This document shows positions 26,501 through 36,000 of a stretch of 37,071 nt of DNA, one piece after another; position 1 is the stretch's first letter, and the number at the start of each line of letters is the position of its first letter. Under the pieces are notes generated by a model. It was not told the origin of the DNA. It searched no databases and saw only the letters and a list, made by a program, of their open reading frames with translations. Origin of the DNA: Streptomyces sp. 8L (GTDB taxonomy: Bacteria > Actinomycetota > Actinomycetes > Streptomycetales > Streptomycetaceae); the NCBI RefSeq assembly GCF_020176795.1, contig NZ_JAIUKE010000039.1, positions 9,192-46,262 of the forward strand. The letters are read 5' to 3'. The position numbers were made by a program, and so were the translations under genes.

Positions 26501-29500
26501 CGGCGCCGGCGAACAACGAGGAGAAGTCCACTGCCGCGCCGCTGACGTGGGCCTGAGCCAACGCGAGCAGGAACCGCTCGGCACCGCCCTCGTTGCGGCG
26601 CAACGTGCCCCACGCGACGGCGTCCAGGCCGCTGTCGTCGATGACATCCTGTACGGCCATCACGAGCACCGGGTGCGGGCTGACCTCCAGCACCAGCCGC
26701 GTGCCCGAGGCGAGCACCGCGTGTGTGGCCCGGTCGAACAACACGGTCTCGCGCAGATTCTGGTGCCAGTACTCGGCGTCCAGGTCGCCGGTGCCGCGCT
26801 GCTCCCCCGCTACGCAGGAGAAGAACGGCACGGTGGTCTCGTTCGAGCGCAGCGACGCCAGCGCCTCGGCCAGCTCGTCGCGGATGGCGTCGACGTGTGC
26901 CGAGTGCGCCGCGTAACTGACCGGGATGATGCGGGCGGTGATGTCCCCTTCGGACAGGGCGGCCTGGAGTTCTTTGAGCGCCAGCGGTTCTCCGGAGACG
27001 ACGACCGCACGCGGCCCGTTCACGGCGGCCACCGAGATGCGCTCGCCCCACGGGGCCAGTCGCGGCTCCAGCTCGTCCCGGCCCAGCTGCACCGACATCA
27101 TGCCGCCACGGCCGGAGATGGCGATCAGGGCGCGGCTGCGCAGGGCGACGACCTTCGCGCCGTCCGCGATCGACAGCGCGCCGGTCGCCGTCGCGGCGGC
27201 GATCTCGCCCTGGCTGTGGCCGATGACCGCTGACGGCTCCACGCCGTAGGAACGCCACAGCGCCGTCAGCGAGACCATGACCGCCCACAGCATCGGCTGC
27301 ACGACGTCCACCCGGTCCAGAGACGGGGCACCGTCGACGCCGCGCAGGACGTCCAGCGGCGACCAGTCGACCCACCCGCTCAGCGCCGTCGCGCAGGCCG
27401 TGAACGCCTCGGCGAACACCGGCGACGTCGCCAGCAGTTCAGCCGCCATCCCTTCCCACTGTGTGCCCTGGCCGGGAAAGACGAACGCAACCCGGCTGTC
27501 CCGCCGGGCGACGCCCTCCACGAGGTTGGCCGCCGAGCCTCCGGTGGCCAGCGCCCGCAGGCCGGCCACCAGCTCGTCGCGGCCCCGGCCGACCACCACC
27601 GCCCGGTGGTCGAAGCTGCTGCGGGCCGTCAGCAGCGACAGGCCGACATCGGCGACCGACACTTGTTCATGGGTCTCCAGGTACGACACCAAGCGGGCAG
27701 CCTGGTCCTTCAGCGCCGACTGGGACTTCGCTGAGATGACCCACGGGATGAGACCCGAGGCCGGCTCGGCCGCCGCGACAGGCACCTCGGGTGCCGCCTC
27801 CAGCAGCACATGCGCGTTGGTGCCGCTGATACCGAACGAGGAGACGCCGGCCCGGCGCGGGCGGCCCGTCTCGGGCCAGTCCACCGACTCGGTCAGCAGC
27901 TCGACCGCGCCGGTCGACCAGTCGACTTCGGGGGTCGGCTCGGTGACGTGCAGGGTCTTGGGCAGCACACCGCTGCGCAGCGCCAACACCGTCTTGATCA
28001 CACCGCCGACACCGGCTGCAGCCTGGGCATGCCCGATGTTGGACTTCAACGAGCCCAGCAGCAGCGGGTGCGCACGGTCCTGGCCGTAGGTGGCCAGCAG
28101 CGCCTGCACCTCGATCGGATCGCCCAGCGCGGTGCCGGTACCGTGCCCCTCGACGGCGTCCACTTCGGACGGTTCGAGCCCGGCGTTGGCCAGCGCCTGC
28201 CGGATGACTCGCTCCTGGGAGGGACCGTTGGGCGCGGTCAGGCCGTTGGAGGCACCGTCCTGGTTCACCGCGCTGCCCCGCACGACGGCCAGCACCTGGT
28301 GGCGGTTGCGGCGGGCGTCGGACAGCCGCTCCAGGACAAGCCAGCCCACGCCTTCGGACATCGCGAAGCCGTCGGCGCCCGCGGAGTACGCCTTCGAGCG
28401 GCCGTCGGCCGCGAGCGCGCCCTGCTTGCTGAACTCGAGGAACTGCGTCGGGGTGGACAGCACCGAGCAGCCGCCCGCCAGCGCGAGCGTGCACTCCCCA
28501 CGTTGCAGGGACTCGGCGGCCAGGTGCAGCGACACCAGCGACGAGGAGCACGCGGTGTCCACGGTCAGCGCGGGGCCTTCCAGCCCGAACGTGTAGGACA
28601 CGCGGCCGGACATCACGCTGGCGCTGACCCCCGTGGCACGGTACCCGGCCAGCTCGTCGTCGCCGTTGGCCACCAGCAGCGCGTGGTCCTGGCCGTTGCT
28701 GCCGACGAACACGCCGGTGTTGCTGCCGCGCAGCGTAGCCGGGTCGATGCTGGCCTGCTCCAGGCTCTCCCACGCAGTCTCCATCAGCAGCCGCTGCTGG
28801 GGGTCCATGGCCAGCGCCTCCCGGGCGCTGATGCCGAAGAAGGTGGCGTCGAAGCGGGCCGGGTCGGCCAAAAAGCCGCCGCGGCGGGTGGTGGAGCCAT
28901 TCGGGCCGACCAGGCCCGCGAGGTCCCAGCCTCGGTGGCCCGGCAGTTCACTGCTCGCGTCCACACCGTCGACGACCAGCCGCCACAGGTCCTCCGGCGA
29001 GCTGACACCGCCGGGGAAGCGGCAGGACATGCCGACGATGGCGATCGGCTCGTCGTCGGTGCGCCGCACGGCCGCCGCCTCGGCCTGCCGCCCGTCGCCC
29101 AGCACGAGTTCGAGCAGGTGCGTGCCCAGCGCGTCGGCCGACGGGTAGTCGAACACCAGGCTGGCCGGCAGCGGGAGGCCGGTGACGGCCTTCAGGCGGC
29201 TGCGCAGCTCGACGGCCGTGATGGAGGTGAAGCCCAGCTCGCGGAAGGCCTGCTGGGTGGGAATGGCCTGCGCGTCGGCGTAGCCGAGCACGACCGCCGC
29301 CTCGGTGCGCACCAGGTCCACCAGCTTCCGGATCCGGTCGGGCGGGGCGAGGGCGGACAGTTGGCGGGCCAACGTGGACGACGGCTGCATGGAGGCACCG
29401 GCCCGGCGCAGCGGCCGGCGGCCCTCCCTCTTCGGTGCCGGCGTCTCGCCGGCGGCCGCGGCGGACAGCGCGTCGGCGGTGACCTCGCGCAGGAACACCG

Positions 29501-32500
29501 ACTCGACGGTCAGTACAGGAGCACCGTCGGCGTCGGCGACCAGCACGGACAATTTGTCATCCGCGTGTGAGGTGAGCCGCACACGCAGCTCGGCCGCACC
29601 GGTGGCCAGCAGCCGCAGGCCCGACCAGGAGAACAGCATGCGCATCGGCTCGCCATCGTGCGTGGCGAACAACGCATGGAACGCGGCGTCCAACAGCGCC
29701 GGGTGCAGGCCGAAGCGCTCGGCGTCGGACCGCAGCGACTGCGGCAGCACGACTTCGGCGTACACCTGCTTGCCACGGGCCCAGGCCGCACGCAGGCCCT
29801 GATAGGCGGGACCGTAGTCGAGGCCGGCGGCGGCGAGACGGTCGTAGCAGCCGTCGAGGTCCACGGCGGCGGCGTTCGGCGGCCACTGCGTCAGGTCGTC
29901 GGCGGGCTCGACGTCGCGGCTCGCACTCAGCCAGCCGGTCGCATGACACGTCCAGGCCACGGCGGCCTCACCCGGCACGTCCGGTCGCGAGTAGACCGCG
30001 ACGGAGCGCTGGCCGTTGTCCTGCACACCGCCGACGAACACCTGCACGGCGACGCCGCCGTGCGCGGGCAGCACCAACGGCGCTTGCAGGGTCAGCTCGT
30101 CCACACGGTCGCAGCCGAGGTGCTCGCCGGCGCGGAAGGCCAGTTCCAGGTGGGCGGTGCCGGGGGCGATGGCCGTGCCGAGCACGACGTGGTCGGCCAG
30201 CCAAGAGTGGCCACGCTGCGACAGCCGTCCGGTGAGCAGCACACCGCCGGTCTCCGGCAGCTCGATCTCGGCGTCGACCATTGGGTGCTCGGCCGGGGTG
30301 AGGCCGAGCGACGAGGCGTCGCCGCTGGTGGCGGACATCTCCAGCCGGTAGCGGTCGTGCTGGAAGGCATAGGTCGGCAGCAGCACGCGCTTGGCGTTCG
30401 TGCCGGCGAACACGGCGTCGAAGTCGATGTCTGCACCGTTGACGTGGGCGGCGGCCAGCGCGCGCAGGAAGCGCTCACGGCCGCCTTCCTGCCGACGCAG
30501 GGTCGACCAGCCGACAGCGTCGACACCGTTGTCCTCGATCACGTCCTGGAGCCCCACGGACAGCACCGGGTGCGCACTGACCTCGACCAGCATCCTGTAG
30601 CCCTGTTCGAGGGCGGCACGGGTGGCCTGCTCGAAGTAGACGGTGTTGCGCACGTTGCGGAACCAGTGCGCACCGTCGAGACCGGCGGTGTCCACACGGG
30701 TGCCCGTGACCGTGGAGAAGAACGTGATGTCGGTGGGGCGGCCGTGCAGCGAGGCCAGTTCCTCGGCCAGGCCGTCCCGGGCCCGGTCGATGTGCGCGGA
30801 GTGGCCGGCGATGTCCATCGGCAGTTTGCGGGCATCCACGCCGTCGGCGGTCAGCTCGGCGCGCAGTTCGTCCAGCGCGTCGGCGTCACCGGAGACGACG
30901 ACGGCCCGCGGCCCGTTGATCACGGCGACGGAGATCCGCTCCCCGTACGGCTTGATCCGCTCGACGACCTCGCCATGGCTCAACGGCACCGAAACCATGC
31001 CGCCGTCGCCGGTGACGGTCTGGAGCAACCGGCTGCGGGAGGCCACCACGCGGGCGGCGTCCTCCAGACTGACCGCGCCGGTGACGTAGGCGGCGGTGAT
31101 CTCGCCCTGGCTGTGGCCGATCACGGCGGACGGCTCCACACCGTAGGCCCGCCACACCGCGGCGAGGGAGGAATGCACCGCGAACAGCATCAGCTGCGCG
31201 GTCTCCAGGCGGTCCAGGTCCGGCGCGCCGTCGGCCTGGCGCAGCACGTCGACCAGCGAGAAGTCGATCCACCCGGTGAACGCCTCGTTGCAGGCCAGGA
31301 AGGCGTCGCGGAACACGGGCTCGGTCTCGAACAGCTCCAGCGCCATGCCTGGCCACTGCGAGCCGTAGCCGGGGAAGACGAACACGACCCTGTCGCCGTA
31401 GCGGGCGGTGCCCGTCACGACCGCCGCCGACGACTCGCCGCCGGCCAGCGCGTCCAGACCGGCCAGCAGCTCGTCGCGGTCGGCGCCGAGCACCACGGCA
31501 CGCTGCGTAAACCGGCTGCGCGTCTGGGCGAGCGAGTACGCCACGTCCACGAGGGACAGTTCGGGGTTGGCCTCGACGTGGGCCTTCAAGCGGGCGGCCA
31601 GCTCGCGCAGTGCATTGTCGGTGCGTGCGGACAGCACCCACGGCAGGATGCCGGCGGGAGCGATGGTCTCCGGCTCATCGTCGCGCTCTGGCGCTTGCTC
31701 GATGATCACGTGCGCGTTGGTGCCGCTGACGCCGAAGGAGGAAACAGCGGCCCGGTGGGGCTGCCCGGTCTCCGGCCACGGTACCGACTCGGTCAGCAGT
31801 TGCACGTTGCCGCTGGACCAGTCCACCTGCGAGGTCGGCTCGCCCACGTGCAGCGTCTTGGGGGCGACGCCGTTGCGCAGCGCCATCACCATCTTGATCA
31901 CGCCGCCGACGCCGGCCGCGGCCTGGGTGTGGCCGATGTTGGACTTCAGCGAGCCCAGCAGCAGCGGGTGCGCACGGTCGCCACCGTAGGTCTCCAGCAC
32001 CGCGCCGGCCTCGATCGGGTCACCCAACTTCGTGCCGGTGCCGTGCGCCTCGACGGCGTCCACCTGCGACGGCGTCAGGCCGGCGCTGTCCAGCGCCGCC
32101 CGGATCACCCGCTGCTGGGACGGCCCGTTGGGCGCGGTCAGACCGTTGGAGGCGCCGTCCTGGTTGACCGCGGACCCGGTCACCACGGCGAGGATCTCGT
32201 GGCCGTTGCGTTTGGCCTCCGACAGCCGCTCCAGCAGTACCCATCCGACGCCCTCGCCCCAACCGGTGCCGTCGGCGCCCTCGGCGAACGCCTTGCAGCG
32301 GCCGTCGGAGGACAGCGCGCCCTGGCCGTTGGACTCGGTGAACATCGCCGGGGTGGCCATGAGTGCGACACCGCCGGCCAGGGCCAGCGTGCACTCCCCC
32401 AGCCGCAGCGACTGAGCGGCCAGGTGCAGCGACACCAGCGAGGACGAGCACGCCGTGTCGACGGTGACGGCGGGACCCTCCAGTCCCAGGAAGTAGGCCA

Positions 32501-33044
32501 CTCGGCCGGACAGCACACTCGCGGTGGAGCCCGTCAGCCCGTAGCCGGTGACGTCGTCAGCGGCGTTGGAAAGCACGATCACGTGGTCCTGGTTGTTGCT
32601 GCCCACGAACACGCCGGTCTTGCTGCCGCGCAGCGAGTGCGGATCGATGCCGGCCCGCTCCAGGGTCTCCCAGCCGGTCTCCAGCAGCAGCCGCTGCTGC
32701 GGGTCCATGGTCAGGGCCTCCCGCGGGCTGATGCCGAAGAACGCCGGGTCGAACCGGTCGGCGCCGTCGAGGAAACCGCCCTCCCGCACCGGCGCCCGCT
32801 CGGCCAGGGCGTCGAGGTCCCAGCCGCGGTCGGTCGGGAACCCGGACACCGCGTCAGTGCCGGTGACCACCAGCCGCCACAGGTCCTCCGGCGAGCCGAC
32901 ACCGCCGGGGAACCGGCAGGACATGCCGACGATCGCGATGGGCTCGGCGCGCCCCTCCTCCAGCACGCGCAGCCGCTCCTGCGCCTCATGCAGGTCGGCA
33001 GTGACCCACTTGAGATAGTCGACCAGCGTCTCCTCGTTGGCCAT
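23580..33044 (-). CDS. Type I PKS, modules n-3 and n-2: KS-AT-DH-ACP / KS-AT-DH-KR-ACP
   Basis: This 3154-residue protein holds two modules. The first: docking coil (1-32), KS (34-455; Cys199, His334, His372), AT (553-855; Ser645, IAGH at 745-748, ethylmalonyl-like), DH (919-1190; His952 in HVVLGTAIAP, Asp1119), then directly an ACP with Ser1274 in LGFTSI. No KR lies between DH and ACP. The second: KS (1332-1755; Cys1499, His1634 in EGHGTGT, His1672), AT (1852-2155; Ser1944, YAAH at 2044-2047, closest to methylmalonyl), DH (2217-2490; His2249, Asp2420), KR (about 2520-2885; TGASGMLA, VDD, Tyr2856, B-type), ACP Ser3028 in LGYDSL, and a C-terminal docking tail (DDLLAYIDNELGRGRD). Expected outcome: a retained keto group in the first step and a methyl-branched double bond in the second. 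The ATG at 33044 has AAGGGA upstream; the gap to the upstream gene is 44 bases. Confidence 0.97.
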   Translation of the reverse strand: MANEETLVDYLKWVTADLHEAQERLRVLEEGRAEPIAIVGMSCRFPGGVGSPEDLWRLVVTGTDAVSGFPTDRGWDLDALAERAPVREGGFLDGADRFDPAFFGISPREALTMDPQQRLLLETGWETLERAGIDPHSLRGSKTGVFVGSNNQDHVIVLSNAADDVTGYGLTGSTASVLSGRVAYFLGLEGPAVTVDTACSSSLVSLHLAAQSLRLGECTLALAGGVALMATPAMFTESNGQGALSSDGRCKAFAEGADGTGWGEGVGWVLLERLSEAKRNGHEILAVVTGSAVNQDGASNGLTAPNGPSQQRVIRAALDSAGLTPSQVDAVEAHGTGTKLGDPIEAGAVLETYGGDRAHPLLLGSLKSNIGHTQAAAGVGGVIKMVMALRNGVAPKTLHVGEPTSQVDWSSGNVQLLTESVPWPETGQPHRAAVSSFGVSGTNAHVIIEQAPERDDEPETIAPAGILPWVLSARTDNALRELAARLKAHVEANPELSLVDVAYSLAQTRSRFTQRAVVLGADRDELLAGLDALAGGESSAAVVTGTARYGDRVVFVFPGYGSQWPGMALELFETEPVFRDAFLACNEAFTGWIDFSLVDVLRQADGAPDLDRLETAQLMLFAVHSSLAAVWRAYGVEPSAVIGHSQGEITAAYVTGAVSLEDAARVVASRSRLLQTVTGDGGMVSVPLSHGEVVERIKPYGERISVAVINGPRAVVVSGDADALDELRAELTADGVDARKLPMDIAGHSAHIDRARDGLAEELASLHGRPTDITFFSTVTGTRVDTAGLDGAHWFRNVRNTVYFEQATRAALEQGYRMLVEVSAHPVLSVGLQDVIEDNGVDAVGWSTLRRQEGGRERFLRALAAAHVNGADIDFDAVFAGTNAKRVLLPTYAFQHDRYRLEMSATSGDASSLGLTPAEHPMVDAEIELPETGGVLLTGRLSQRGHSWLADHVVLGTAIAPGTAHLELAFRAGEHLGCDRVDELTLQAPLVLPAHGGVAVQVFVGGVQDNGQRSVAVYSRPDVPGEAAVAWTCHATGWLSASRDVEPADDLTQWPPNAAAVDLDGCYDRLAAAGLDYGPAYQGLRAAWARGKQVYAEVVLPQSLRSDAERFGLHPALLDAAFHALFATHDGEPMRMLFSWSGLRLLATGAAELRVRLTSHADDKLSVLVADADGAPVLTVESVFLREVTADALSAAAAGETPAPKREGRRPLRRAGASMQPSSTLARQLSALAPPDRIRKLVDLVRTEAAVVLGYADAQAIPTQQAFRELGFTSITAVELRSRLKAVTGLPLPASLVFDYPSADALGTHLLELVLGDGRQAEAAAVRRTDDEPIAIVGMSCRFPGGVSSPEDLWRLVVDGVDASSELPGHRGWDLAGLVGPNGSTTRRGGFLADPARFDATFFGISAREALAMDPQQRLLMETAWESLEQASIDPATLRGSNTGVFVGSNGQDHALLVANGDDELAGYRATGVSASVMSGRVSYTFGLEGPALTVDTACSSSLVSLHLAAESLQRGECTLALAGGCSVLSTPTQFLEFSKQGALAADGRSKAYSAGADGFAMSEGVGWLVLERLSDARRNRHQVLAVVRGSAVNQDGASNGLTAPNGPSQERVIRQALANAGLEPSEVDAVEGHGTGTALGDPIEVQALLATYGQDRAHPLLLGSLKSNIGHAQAAAGVGGVIKTVLALRSGVLPKTLHVTEPTPEVDWSTGAVELLTESVDWPETGRPRRAGVSSFGISGTNAHVLLEAAPEVPVAAAEPASGLIPWVISAKSQSALKDQAARLVSYLETHEQVSVADVGLSLLTARSSFDHRAVVVGRGRDELVAGLRALATGGSAANLVEGVARRDSRVAFVFPGQGTQWEGMAAELLATSPVFAEAFTACATALSGWVDWSPLDVLRGVDGAPSLDRVDVVQPMLWAVMVSLTALWRSYGVEPSAVIGHSQGEIAAATATGALSIADGAKVVALRSRALIAISGRGGMMSVQLGRDELEPRLAPWGERISVAAVNGPRAVVVSGEPLALKELQAALSEGDITARIIPVSYAAHSAHVDAIRDELAEALASLRSNETTVPFFSCVAGEQRGTGDLDAEYWHQNLRETVLFDRATHAVLASGTRLVLEVSPHPVLVMAVQDVIDDSGLDAVAWGTLRRNEGGAERFLLALAQAHVSGAAVDFSSLFAGAGVVDVPTYAFQGERYWLVNQASTGDATSLGLVASKHPMVTAEVPLPDTNGTLFTGRLSVPTLPWIGDHVVSGMTILPGTGFIELGLHAAEHVGCARIEELTVQTPLLFNESGGWAVQVVVAPPVDSGQRQLTVYSRPETVGDDGDDEDWTCHVTGWLSPDTPQPPEVTDLMVWPPRNTRYVSAEEIYEQLVAHGYGYGPTFQGLRGVWVRGDEVYAEVSLPQDERVHAHRYGMHPALFDAAFHALIAGKPRVEGEPLRLPFNWSGVRLYNPGAPLMRLKMVITSEETLTVTAVDETGRLVLSVDTLQLREIAAQGVPTVSGGNHRALFRLDWAPLTLPTSVPSTGAWVVLGDSAVSMSLTQADSSVRCHAQWSDLDAADAVPDILVLPVDTLGGPVEGTDVPGAVRRVTGQVLELVQQWLADDRFTSSRLVVVTSNAVNASGDIDVVQAAVWGLLRSAQSENPDRLLLFDVDEDEDSLRLIPRAVAAAVAVDEFQVAVRNGVASVARLGRVPVSEPTGQPRELDSAGTVLITGASGMLARYTAKHLVATTDVRNLLLVSRRGEEAPTIPPLVRELTELGATVTVAACDVADARALKALLDAIPAEHPLTGVVHSAGLVDDGVIGSLDRARLDKVFRPKVDAVWHLHELTRHLDLAQFTIFSSAAGTLGGGGQGGYAAANAFLDAMAAHRRSSGLAGSSLAWGAWEADADTGNTGLAGHLTDHDRGRMGKNGLLPFGFVQGMALHDVSVRLDDPFVLPMRLNIAAVRAAGRVVPPLLRALIRTVARRGADSAPSSSSSLADHLAALAGRDQQQFMIDLVRGQAAAVLGHVSAQLVPTDEAFRDLGYDSLTAVELRNRLKVTTGLTLPATLVFDHPTPRALAEFLLGELVPEGAAEVAPAQAEFDRLEAALAALPPDDTAAAQVTERLRWILSGWERNQRATEPAEDAAGSTDLSTASTDDLLAYIDNELGRGRD

Positions 33045-33088
33045 GAGAGCAACCCGTCCCTTTCTCGTCTTCCAGCCGCGGGGCGGCG

Positions 33089-36000
33089 TCAGCTCCGGCC
33101 ACGTCGGCCGAGGCGGGTGTCGATGAGCTTGAGCACGTCGTCGGCGGACGCGGAGCGCAGCGCGTCGGCGAACCCGGTCCCCTCGGCGGCCTTCTGCGTG
33201 CCGGTCCGCGCGTCGAGCAGTGCGCGAAGTCGTTCGGTGATCCTGCGTTCCGCGGTCTGGTCGCCGACCGGCCCGGTGAGCATGTCGGCCAACCGGTCCA
33301 GTTCGGCCAGCACCTGGTCGGACCGCTTCGGGACAAGGTGGGTGACCAGCAGGGCGGCCAGCGCCCGGGGCGTCGGGTGGTCGAACACCAGCGTCGCAGG
33401 CAGGGTCAGGCCGGTGATGGTCTTGAGCCGGTTGCGCAGCTCGACTGCGGTCAGCGAGTCGAAGCCCAGGTCCCGGAAGGCTTCGCCGGACGGCACGTGC
33501 TGGCTGGACGCGTGCCCGAGCACCAGGGCGACCTGGTCCCGGACGAACTCCAGCAGCAGGTGTTCGGCCTCGGCCAGGGGCAACCCGGCAACCCGGTCCA
33601 CAATGGACGTTGCGCCGGCAGCGGGCCGGCCGGTGCTGCGAACCCGTTGCACGCGAACGAGTCCGCGCAGCACCGCCGAGGCATCCGGGGTGAGCTTGGC
33701 GGCGTCGATCCGGATCGGGGCCAGCACCGGTTCATCTCGTCCGATCGCGGCATCGAACAGGGCGAGCCCTTCGGCTGTGGTGAGCGGGACCGCGCCCGAG
33801 CGCCGCATCCGGGCGAGGTCCGCGGTCCCCAAACCGTCGGTCATGCCGCCCACGGAGTCCCACGGTCCCCACGCCAGCGCTGTGGCCGGAAGTCCTTGCC
33901 CGACTCGGAGTTCGGCCAGCGCGTCGAGGAAGGTGTTGCCCGCGTTGTAGCCACCCTGGCCGGCCGAGCCGAGGATGCCGGCAGCCGACGAGTAGAGCAC
34001 GAAAAAGGCCAGGTCGGCGTCGGCGGTCAGCTCGTGCAGATGCCAGGCGCCGTCCACCTTCGGCGCGATGACGTCGTTGATGCGTTGCGCGGTCAGGGAA
34101 TCCACCGGGCCGTCGTCGAGTAGACCGGCCGCATGTACGACACCGGTCAGCTCGTGTTCGGCCAGGACCGCCCGCAGCGCTGCCCGGTCGGTAACGTCGC
34201 AGGTGGCCGTGACCACCTTGGTGCCGGCGGCTTCGAGTTCGGTGACCAGCTGGTGCGGGACCGCACTGCGGCTGACCAGCACGAGGGTGGCGATGCCCTG
34301 CTGGGCCAGGTGCTTCGCCGCCAGGCCACCGAGCCGCCCGGACGCACCGGTGACGAGCACCGTCCCTTGTGGACCGATCGTGCGCGGCATCCGCAGCACG
34401 ACCTTGCCGATGTGCCTGGCCTGTGAGATGAACCGGAACGCCTCGCGTGCCCGGCGAACGTCCCAGGACCGCAGCGGCGGCGGGGCCAGCGTGCCGTCAC
34501 CGAACAGCCCGACCAGTTCGACCAGCATCGATCGGACTCGGTCGAGACCGGCCTCGGCCAGCTGGAATGCCTGGTAGCGGACCCCCAGCGAGTCCGCGTC
34601 CCGAATGTCAGCCAGGCCCATCTCCAGGAACCGGCCGTCCGGACCGAGCAATGCCACCGACGCGTCGATGAACTCACTGGTCAGCGAGTTCAGCACCACG
34701 TCGACCTGACCGAACTTGTCCTTGAAATCCAGGGTTCGAGAGGAGGCGATGTGGTCGTCGCCGATGCCCATGGCCCGCAGCGCATCCCACTTCGATGGGC
34801 TCGCGGTGGCGTACACCTCCGCCCCGAAGTGCTGGGCCAGCTGCACCGCGGCCATGCCCACACCGCCGGCGGCCGCGTGAATCAGCACCTTCTCCCCCGC
34901 CTTCAGACCTGTCAGGTCGTTCAGGCCGTACAGGGCGGTCAGGAAGACCATCGGGATGGCAGCGGCCTGGTCGAACGTCCAGCCAGTGGGGATCTTGACC
35001 ACGGTGCGTTGATCGGTGACGGATTGTGCGGCGAAGGCATGCGTGAACAGACCCATCACGCGATCACCGACAGCCAGCCCGGTCACGTCCGGGCCGACCT
35101 CGACTACCACTCCGGCGCCTTCGCCGCCGAGCTTGGGCTCACCCGGATACATGCCCAGCGCCATCAGCACATCACGGAAGTTGATGCCGGCGGACCGCAT
35201 CTCGACGCGGATCTGGCCGTCCGCCAAGGGCATCTCCGGCGTGGCTGCGAGCACCAAGTTGTCCAGGGCGCCCGGCTCGGTGACGTCCAAGCGCCACGGG
35301 GCACCGTCCGGAGTGCACAGTAGATCGGTGTCGACCTCTGCCAGGCGGGCGACCTTCGCTTCCCCGCCGTGGATGACCAGTTGCGATTCGCCGGTCGCAA
35401 CGGCAGCGGCCACAGCCGCGTCGATCTCGACGTCCGGATCGTCAGCGTCGACCAGCAGTATTCGGTCAGGGTTCTCGGTCTGCGCCGACCGCACCAGACC
35501 CCACACCGGCGCCTGCACGACGTTGCCGGCCAAGGCGTTCTCGGTGACGACGACCAGCAGGCCGTCGGTACCCTGAGCGAGGAAGTCCCGGATCGAGTCA
35601 AGTACCGATGCGCAGACCTCGCGCACGGCCGACGGCACATCGCCCTCGGGTGTCCGGACCCGCAGCAGCGTCATGTCCGGGTTTTCGGCGTCGCCGACTG
35701 CCAGCGGGACCCATTCGGTGCGGTACAGGGAGCTCGTGTCCGCCACGGACAACTGGTGGGCCGAGACCTCCCGCGACACCAGTGACTCGGCGGTCAGCAC
35801 GAGCTGGCCGGCGGGGTCGACAGCCGTGACGGAGACAGTGCCGTCGCCGCCCCGGGTCAACCGCACCCGCAGGCTCGACGCACCGACCGCGGTCAGCTGC
35901 ACCCCCGTCCAGCTGAACGGCAGTTTCGCGGTCGGCTCCGCGCCCTCATCGGCGAGCGTCGCCATGATCACGGCGTGCAGGGCGGAGTCGAGCAGCGCCG

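Noticed and set aside
23883..27233. 1116-codon plus-strand open frame
   Set aside because: It lies opposite conserved KS, AT, DH and KR motifs and has no recognisable domain or ribosome-binding site.
29658..33950. Very long plus-strand open frame (1430 codons) across the PKS genes
   Set aside because: It is the antisense of the strongly supported PKS domains; its His/Gln/Arg/Gly-rich composition is typical of shadow frames in GC-rich DNA.
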